The position numbers and the translations under genes are program-made. 19,169 nt of DNA. It comes from an uncultured Flavobacterium sp. (GTDB lineage Bacteria > Bacteroidota > Bacteroidia > Flavobacteriales > Flavobacteriaceae). This document shows, piece by piece, positions 15,642 to 19,169 of the stretch (its first letter is position 1; the number at the start of each line of letters is the position of its first letter). Under the pieces are notes generated by a model. The model worked only from the letters and a program-made list of their open reading frames with translations, had not been told where the DNA came from and did no database searches. The stretch covers positions 1-19,169 of the forward strand of contig NZ_CAMLIX010000077.1 in the NCBI RefSeq assembly GCF_946479975.1. The letters are read 5' to 3'.

Positions 15642-15663
15642 TACTATATTTACGTTTACATTT

Positions 15664-15704
15664 AACTTTGTCAAAGTTTGAAACTTTGACAAAGTTTTTT
15701 TTTT
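15664..15704 (+). terminator. SMR terminator made from the CTTTGTCAAAG hairpin repeat
   Basis: AACTTTGTCAAAGTTT (15664-15679) pairs perfectly with AAACTTTGACAAAGTT (15681-15696) and runs into T10 (15695-15704). It is the best-formed copy of the hairpin also seen at 2854-2882 and 2996-3022, here placed as an intrinsic terminator 22 bases after the SMR stop. Confidence 0.8.
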
Positions 15705-15720
15705 ACTTATTAGTAAACCC

Positions 15721-15830
15721 AATCTTGTCATCCTGACGAAGGAAGGATCACACTAGAAACTCCACACAGGGAATTTCCCAATCTTTGTCGAATCCCGCGT
15801 GAGATTCCTCGTTTCTTGGAATGACAAAAT
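15721..15830 (+). repeat. Family B intergenic repeat, longest copy
   Basis: It begins AATCTTGTCATCCTGACG and ends near TTCTTGGAATGACAA. The ends TTGTCATCC and GGAATGACAA are imperfect inverted repeats. Its first 29 bases recur exactly, inverted, at 19141-19169, and with one change at 19013-19041. A diverged copy lies at 4-43. Such GTCATCCTGA/GGAATGACAA phrases are a known style of abundant intergenic repeat in Bacteroidota. No coding capacity. Confidence 0.7.
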
Positions 15831-15915
15831 GTTTTCAGAACTTTTAAACTTTAGTATTTGAAGTTTTGCATTGTGGAATTTGGAATTTCAAATTTGAGAT
15901 TTCAAAAAACAACTA

Positions 15916-15930
15916 ATGCATTTTTAGCAT
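15916..15930 (+). promoter_or_regulatory. LysR-type box upstream of elaA
   Basis: ATGCATTTTTAGCAT is an ATGC-N7-GCAT inverted repeat that contains the T-N11-A pattern of LysR sites. The same layout, ATGCAATTTACGCAT, lies at 17322-17336 next to the lysR start. It is 44 bases before the -7 element of elaA, a sensible activator position. Confidence 0.5.
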
Positions 15931-15973
15931 CACATGATAAAAAATTAGCATTTTAAAACATTATTCTCCGCTT

Positions 15974-15981
15974 TATCTTTG
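15974..15981 (+). promoter_or_regulatory. -7 promoter element of elaA
   Basis: TATCTTTG matches TAnnTTTG exactly, 26 bases before the elaA ATG at 16007. No TTG is found at the usual -33 distance, which would fit a promoter that needs an activator such as the LysR proposed to bind 15916-15930. Confidence 0.55.
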
Positions 15982-16006
15982 TTAAAAATTAGGAATTAAA
16001 TTAAAC

Positions 16007-16453
16007 ATGACATTTAGCCATACCATTAAATCTTTTGATGAATTAAGCAATCAAGAATTGTATAATATGCTTCATTTAAGATGTGACGTTTTTGTAGTCG
16101 AACAAAACTGTCCGTATTTAGATTTGGACAACAAAGACCAAAAAAGTTTCCATTTATTGTATTATGTTGATAATGAATTAGCGGGCGTTACACGTTTGCT
16201 TCCAGCTGGTTTATCTTATAATGAAATATCAATAGGAAGAGTTGTAATTGCAAGAACGCACCGCGGATTAGGTTTAGGAGTAAAACTAATGGAAGCTTCA
16301 ATTGCAGGCTGCGAGGAAAAATTTGGAGAAGGTCCTATTCGAATTAGTGCCCAATATCATTTATCGAAATTCTATCAATCACTTGGATTTGTTGAACAAG
16401 GTGAAGTTTATGATGAAGATGGAATTCCGCATATCGGAATGCTTCGAGGCTAA
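16007..16453 (+). CDS. elaA: ElaA-type GNAT acetyltransferase
   Basis: This 148-residue protein belongs to the GNAT superfamily and closely resembles E. coli ElaA. Shared marks are LRCDVFVVEQNCPYLDLDNK (about 24-43), the acetyl-CoA loop IGRVVIARTHRGLGLGVKLM (about 76-95) and AQYHLSKFYQSLGF with VYDEDGIPHIGM at the end. The natural substrate of ElaA is not established; acetyl transfer from acetyl-CoA to an amine is expected. The stop codon overlaps the 3' end of the convergent lysR gene by four bases, a tight tail-to-tail arrangement. A shared LysR-type box and a -7 element lie upstream, so it is probably in the regulon of that neighbour. Confidence 0.92.
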   Translation: MTFSHTIKSFDELSNQELYNMLHLRCDVFVVEQNCPYLDLDNKDQKSFHLLYYVDNELAGVTRLLPAGLSYNEISIGRVVIARTHRGLGLGVKLMEASIAGCEEKFGEGPIRISAQYHLSKFYQSLGFVEQGEVYDEDGIPHIGMLRG

Positions 16454-17319
16454 GATTCTGGAACGATTAATTTTAAAACGTTGGCTAAAACAGGATTATG
16501 ATCTTCGGTTCTCCAATTGATATACAAATCGGTTTCTAGTGGCAATTTGATAAATCGCAATCCTGGAATTTCATGAAAAAGATAGGAATCGGGTAAAATC
16601 GCAATTCCGAGTCCTTTTCGAACCAAAGCAATAATTGCAGATCCAAATTCAGAATGAAGATATACTTCTGGAGCGTTTTCTAGAGAATTGAATAATCTTC
16701 GAATCAGGTCGCTGTAACTGCTTCCTTCGTCATTCGTTGGTAGAATAAATTTCTGAGAAGCAAGCGTTTCTTTGGTTAAATCCTCTGGAGTTTGATACGG
16801 ATGATCTTCAGGAACTACAAGTGCCAAATGATCGGTATGGATTTTTTGAGACTGAATATCTTTTGCATTATTAATATCTCTGGTAATCGCCAAATCGATT
16901 TTATAATTGCGAAGAAAATCTTGCTGATTCTCATATAAAACCTGAACCAATTTGATTTTAAGTTTCGGAAAAGCATCAGAAATACGGGATAAAATTTCGG
17001 GCATCAAAGAAGCCGAAATAGAATCGGGATGAGAAATAGTAATGGTTCCGCTTTCGCCCAACTGAATCTGGCGGGCAGATTGATGAATAAATTCGAGTTT
17101 ACTCAATTCGACTTCCCATTTTTCTTTTAAGAATTGGCCGGCAGCAGTAAGTTTGACATTCCTTTTGTTACGCTCAAACAACTGAACACCAAGCTGATTC
17201 TCTAAAGATTGAATCTGACGGCTCAAAGCCGACTGAGTAATATTCATTTTTCCGGCGGTATTCCAGAAATGAAGCTCGCGTGACAACGCCAAAAAATATT
17301 TAATCTGCTGTAAATCCAT
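16450..17319 (-). CDS. LysR-family transcriptional regulator
   Basis: This 289-residue LysR-type regulator has an N-terminal winged helix-turn-helix (residues 1-60, MDLQQIKYFLALSRELHFWN then ITQSALSRQIQSLENQLG). An effector-binding domain begins at about 92 (TITISHPDS). It contains no OxyR-type cysteine pair, and the ligand is unknown. It overlaps the end of elaA by four bases and diverges from paiA across 61 bases. An ATGC-N7-GCAT box lies 2 bases in front of its start codon, and a second is in front of elaA, which suggests autoregulation and control of both acetyltransferase genes. Confidence 0.92.
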   Translation of the reverse strand: MDLQQIKYFLALSRELHFWNTAGKMNITQSALSRQIQSLENQLGVQLFERNKRNVKLTAAGQFLKEKWEVELSKLEFIHQSARQIQLGESGTITISHPDSISASLMPEILSRISDAFPKLKIKLVQVLYENQQDFLRNYKIDLAITRDINNAKDIQSQKIHTDHLALVVPEDHPYQTPEDLTKETLASQKFILPTNDEGSSYSDLIRRLFNSLENAPEVYLHSEFGSAIIALVRKGLGIAILPDSYLFHEIPGLRFIKLPLETDLYINWRTEDHNPVLANVLKLIVPES

Positions 17320-17321
17320 TA

Positions 17322-17336
17322 ATGCAATTTACGCAT
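17322..17336 (+). promoter_or_regulatory. LysR-type box in the lysR/paiA divergent promoter
   Basis: ATGCAATTTACGCAT is an ATGC-N7-GCAT inverted repeat with a T-N11-A core, matching the one at 15916-15930 in layout. It directly adjoins the lysR start, so bound protein would repress lysR while sitting about 45 bases upstream of paiA. A further palindrome, TAATGCATTA (17361-17370), shares the same half-site words and may be a second contact site. Confidence 0.5.
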
Positions 17337-17380
17337 TTATCGAGAATAAAAAACAGCTAATAATGCATTAAAAAATTAAA

Positions 17381-17902
17381 ATGGAAACACTAAAAATTCA
17401 AAAAGCAACGATTGATGATTTAGAAAAGTTACAATCAATTGGCAGACAAACGTTTTCTGAAACTTTTTCAGATGGAAATAGTGAAGAGAATATGAAGAAA
17501 TATCTGGATGAAAGTTTTGCTAATGAAAAACTTTCTTCCGAATTAAACAATCCGCACTCTTATTTTTATTTGGCGATTTTAGATGAAAAAGTCGTTGGTT
17601 ATTTGAAATTAAATACCGGCGATGCTCAAACTGAAAAAGAAGATTTGAGTGCCCTAGAAGTTGAACGTATTTACGTTGCAAAAGAATTTCACGGAAAAAA
17701 AGTAGCGCAGGCACTTTACGCCCAAGTCGAAGAAACGGCTTCAAGTCTAAAAAGTTCTTATCTGTGGCTGGGTGTTTGGGAAAAGAATTTCAGGGCAGTT
17801 AGTTTCTACACAAAAAATGGTTTTATTCAATTTGACACGCATATTTTTAAATTAGGTGATGACGAACAAACCGATTTAATGATGAAAAAGGTTCTTATTT
17901 AA
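17381..17902 (+). CDS. paiA: PaiA-like spermine/spermidine N-acetyltransferase
   Basis: This 173-residue GNAT protein resembles Bacillus subtilis PaiA along its length: SEENMKKYLDESF (about 34-46), GYLKLNTGDAQTE (about 72-84), LEVERIYV (about 91-98), YLWLGVWEKNFRAVSFYTKN (about 127-146) and GDDEQTDLMMKKVLI at the end. PaiA acetylates spermidine and spermine and has been linked to polyamine homeostasis. The acetyl-CoA loop is VAKEFHGKKVAQAL. It diverges from lysR and is 13 bases from the EamA exporter gene, so these two are probably cotranscribed. It could also act on another small amine. Confidence 0.88.
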   Translation: METLKIQKATIDDLEKLQSIGRQTFSETFSDGNSEENMKKYLDESFANEKLSSELNNPHSYFYLAILDEKVVGYLKLNTGDAQTEKEDLSALEVERIYVAKEFHGKKVAQALYAQVEETASSLKSSYLWLGVWEKNFRAVSFYTKNGFIQFDTHIFKLGDDEQTDLMMKKVLI

Positions 17903-17915
17903 ATAGCTTTCATAA

Positions 17916-18800
17916 ATGAAAAAAAGACAAGTTTTACTGTTTTTATTAATACTTGGAACTGCTTTTTGGGGCATTTCTTATTCGGTTACTAAAATGGCAA
18001 TTGGAAATCATTCGCCAAACATATTCTTATTCTATCGTTTCTTTCTAGCTGTAATTGTATTGAGTATTGTTTTTTGGAAATACGTTAAAGGAATCAATTT
18101 AGAGGCTGTTAAAACAGGATTTATATTGGCCGTGCCGATGTTTTTAGGAATTCAATTACAGACTGTTGCGCTGAAATATACAACTGCCTCTCAATGTGCT
18201 TTCATCGCCGGATTAACAGTCATAATTATTCCGATACTAAAATTAACGCTCTATAAAACCAAGACACCTTTAAAAATCTGGATTGCTGCTTTGACCGCTT
18301 TAACAGGATTATTTATAATTGCTATAACCGATAAATTTACCATAAACGTTGGCGATTTATTTACTATTGTAGGTGCAATTGCTTTTGCGGTTTATCTAAT
18401 TGTTGTCGAAAAACATTCGGCTGCAAAAAACCTTTTGTATTCTATTGTTCCTATGTTTTCGTTTTGTGCCTTTTTTACTTTTTGTCTGGCCTTTACAGAT
18501 CAAAATGCAGTATGGTTTCCTAAAAATGATACGTTTTGGATTGGCGTAATTTACTGTGCTTTGTTTTCTACGGCTTTTATGTACACTGTTTCTAATATTT
18601 CGCAGCGTTACTTATCAGCAGAACGTGTGGCCGTAATTTATTTATTCGAACCTGTATTTGGTGCAATTGGCGCTTGCTTTATTTTAGGAGAAGATCTTTC
18701 TTGGCGCTTGCTTTTGGGTGGTACGCTAATTTTTTCAGCAACCATTATTTCTGAAGTTAATTTTAAAAGTAAAAAGCTAAAACTAGCTAGTAAAAACTAG
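17916..18800 (+). CDS. EamA-family (DMT superfamily) exporter
   Basis: This 294-residue inner-membrane protein has about ten hydrophobic segments in two EamA halves (about 5-140 and 150-285). Family marks include WGISYSVTKMAI near the N-terminus, YRFFLAVIVL, and YLSAERVAVIYLFEPVFGAI in the second half. The C-terminus is lysine-rich and cytoplasmic (KSKKLKLASK). Members export amino acids, metabolites or drugs; the substrate is not predictable. The 13-base gap from paiA suggests cotranscription and a possible shared role in detoxifying or exporting a small amine. No convincing terminator was found after the stop; repeats fill that space. Confidence 0.9.
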   Translation: MKKRQVLLFLLILGTAFWGISYSVTKMAIGNHSPNIFLFYRFFLAVIVLSIVFWKYVKGINLEAVKTGFILAVPMFLGIQLQTVALKYTTASQCAFIAGLTVIIIPILKLTLYKTKTPLKIWIAALTALTGLFIIAITDKFTINVGDLFTIVGAIAFAVYLIVVEKHSAAKNLLYSIVPMFSFCAFFTFCLAFTDQNAVWFPKNDTFWIGVIYCALFSTAFMYTVSNISQRYLSAERVAVIYLFEPVFGAIGACFILGEDLSWRLLLGGTLIFSATIISEVNFKSKKLKLASKN

Positions 18801-18822
18801 GGGAATTAGTTCCTGCAAAAGG

Positions 18823-18860
18823 TTTTCACGCAGATTTAAAAAGATTTTAGCAGATTTGAT
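18823..18860. repeat. CGCAGATTT/GCAGATT repeat, family C, longer copy
   Basis: TTTTCACGCAGATTT followed by AGCAGATTTGATT. It shares its wording with 7062-7099. No function is evident. Confidence 0.4.
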
Positions 18861-18881
18861 TTAAAATATAAATTAAATTTA

Positions 18882-19000
18882 AACACATAGAAACATAGTT
18901 ATTTAAACTTTATAAAGGCATTTCAATTGTTTAAACAAACATAGCTTTACTACTAAATCCCAAAGTCAAAACTTTGGGCTATGTTAAACTTTCTTTACAA
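18882..19000 (+). repeat. Family A element, copy 4, right end missing
   Basis: The left end AACACATAGAAACATAG (18882-18898) is perfect. AAAGGCATTTCAA (18914-18926) is a mutated form of the inner word, and the hairpin CCCAAAGT-CAAA-ACTTTGGG is at 18959-18978, as in copy 2. The right terminal repeat is absent; family B sequence begins at about 19001 instead, so the element was cut by insertion of or recombination with family B. Confidence 0.7.
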
Positions 19001-19041
19001 AGTTTCTAGTGTGATCCTTCCTTCATCAGGATGACAAGATT
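19001..19041 (-). repeat. Family B partial copy joined to family A copy 4
   Basis: AGTTTCTAGTGTGATCC begins this copy, and the last 29 bases (19013-19041) match the reverse complement of 15721-15749 with one difference. Confidence 0.7.
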
Positions 19042-19140
19042 GTGTCGACAAAGCTTTGCGTTCTCTTCAAAGTAAAACATAAACTTAGCAAAAAAACTTC
19101 GCGTTATTTGCGTTAAAAACTATGCGGAGCTACTTACGAA

Positions 19141-19169
19141 GATCCTTCCTTCGTCAGGATGACAAGATT
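19141..19169 (-). repeat. Family B partial copy at the window end
   Basis: All 29 bases match the reverse complement of 15721-15749 exactly, and match 19013-19041 with one difference. It is cut by the window edge. Confidence 0.7.

Larger units (their letters stand above)
15642..16006. other. Spacer between SMR gene and elaA
   Basis: This holds the SMR terminator (15664-15704), a family B repeat (15721-15830), a short GGAATTTGGAATTTC phrase near 15878-15893, a LysR-type box (15916-15930) and a -7 promoter element (15974-15981). No credible gene is seen. Confidence 0.75.
18801..19169. other. Repeat mosaic after the EamA gene
   Basis: This 369-base stretch has no gene. It consists of a family C phrase (18823-18860), a family A copy lacking its right end (18882-19000), two family B ends in direct orientation (19001-19041 and 19141-19169), and between them a phrase CTTCGCGTTATTTGCGTTAA (19098-19117) of filler-repeat style. 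The mosaic continues past the right edge of the window. Confidence 0.7.

Noticed and set aside
16302..16520. ORF of 72 codons spanning the end of elaA and of lysR
   Set aside because: It overlaps two well-supported genes out of frame and has no family resemblance.
2771..19169. CRISPR array from repeated AACACATAG units
   Set aside because: Copies are kilobases apart, differ in length, lie in separate spacers and have no regular short spacing or cas genes.

Overview
The window looks like chromosomal DNA of a Flavobacterium or close relative (Bacteroidota). The evidence is AT-rich sequence, weak Shine-Dalgarno signals, -7 promoter elements of the TAnnTTTG type, and protein families in their flavobacterial form. 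I see no rRNA, tRNA, CRISPR array, phage gene or transposase gene. Most genes are ordinary housekeeping, efflux or stress genes. The unusual content is in the spacers, which carry several families of short palindromic repeats.

Layout: 1-120 holds repeats and a probable terminator. oxyR (121-1089, minus) diverges across a 596-base spacer from a ChaA-type cation/proton antiporter gene (1686-2759). After a repeat-filled spacer comes the oxidative pentose phosphate operon gnd-zwf-pgl (3315-6994), closed by a terminator. A small SnoaL/NTF2-like gene (7144-7503, minus) converges on it. A small exported protein of unknown function (7734-8093) precedes a tripartite RND efflux operon: adaptor lipoprotein (8340-9434), inner-membrane pump (9486-12602) and outer-membrane channel (12847-14331), closed by a strong terminator. 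Next are a Crp/Fnr-family regulator (14486-15046) and an SMR exporter (15315-15641). The last block is elaA-type GNAT (16007-16453), a convergent LysR regulator (16450-17319, minus), and a divergent paiA-type acetyltransferase with an EamA exporter (17381-18800).

How the genes fit together: zwf, pgl and gnd together convert glucose-6-phosphate to ribulose-5-phosphate. The Gnd cofactor site suggests NAD rather than NADP. The RND genes form a complete tripartite pump, although a repeat element is inserted between pump and channel genes. The LysR at 16450 probably controls the acetyltransferase genes on both sides, because the same ATGC-N7-GCAT box lies in front of elaA and in the lysR/paiA divergent promoter.

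Best leads: (1) a four-copy family of 135-199 bp elements with 17-bp terminal inverted repeats and exchangeable inner hairpins; (2) the shared LysR box; (3) the NAD-type signature in Gnd; (4) an Asp-to-Asn change in the RND proton relay. I found no convincing new multi-gene system such as defence or secretion.
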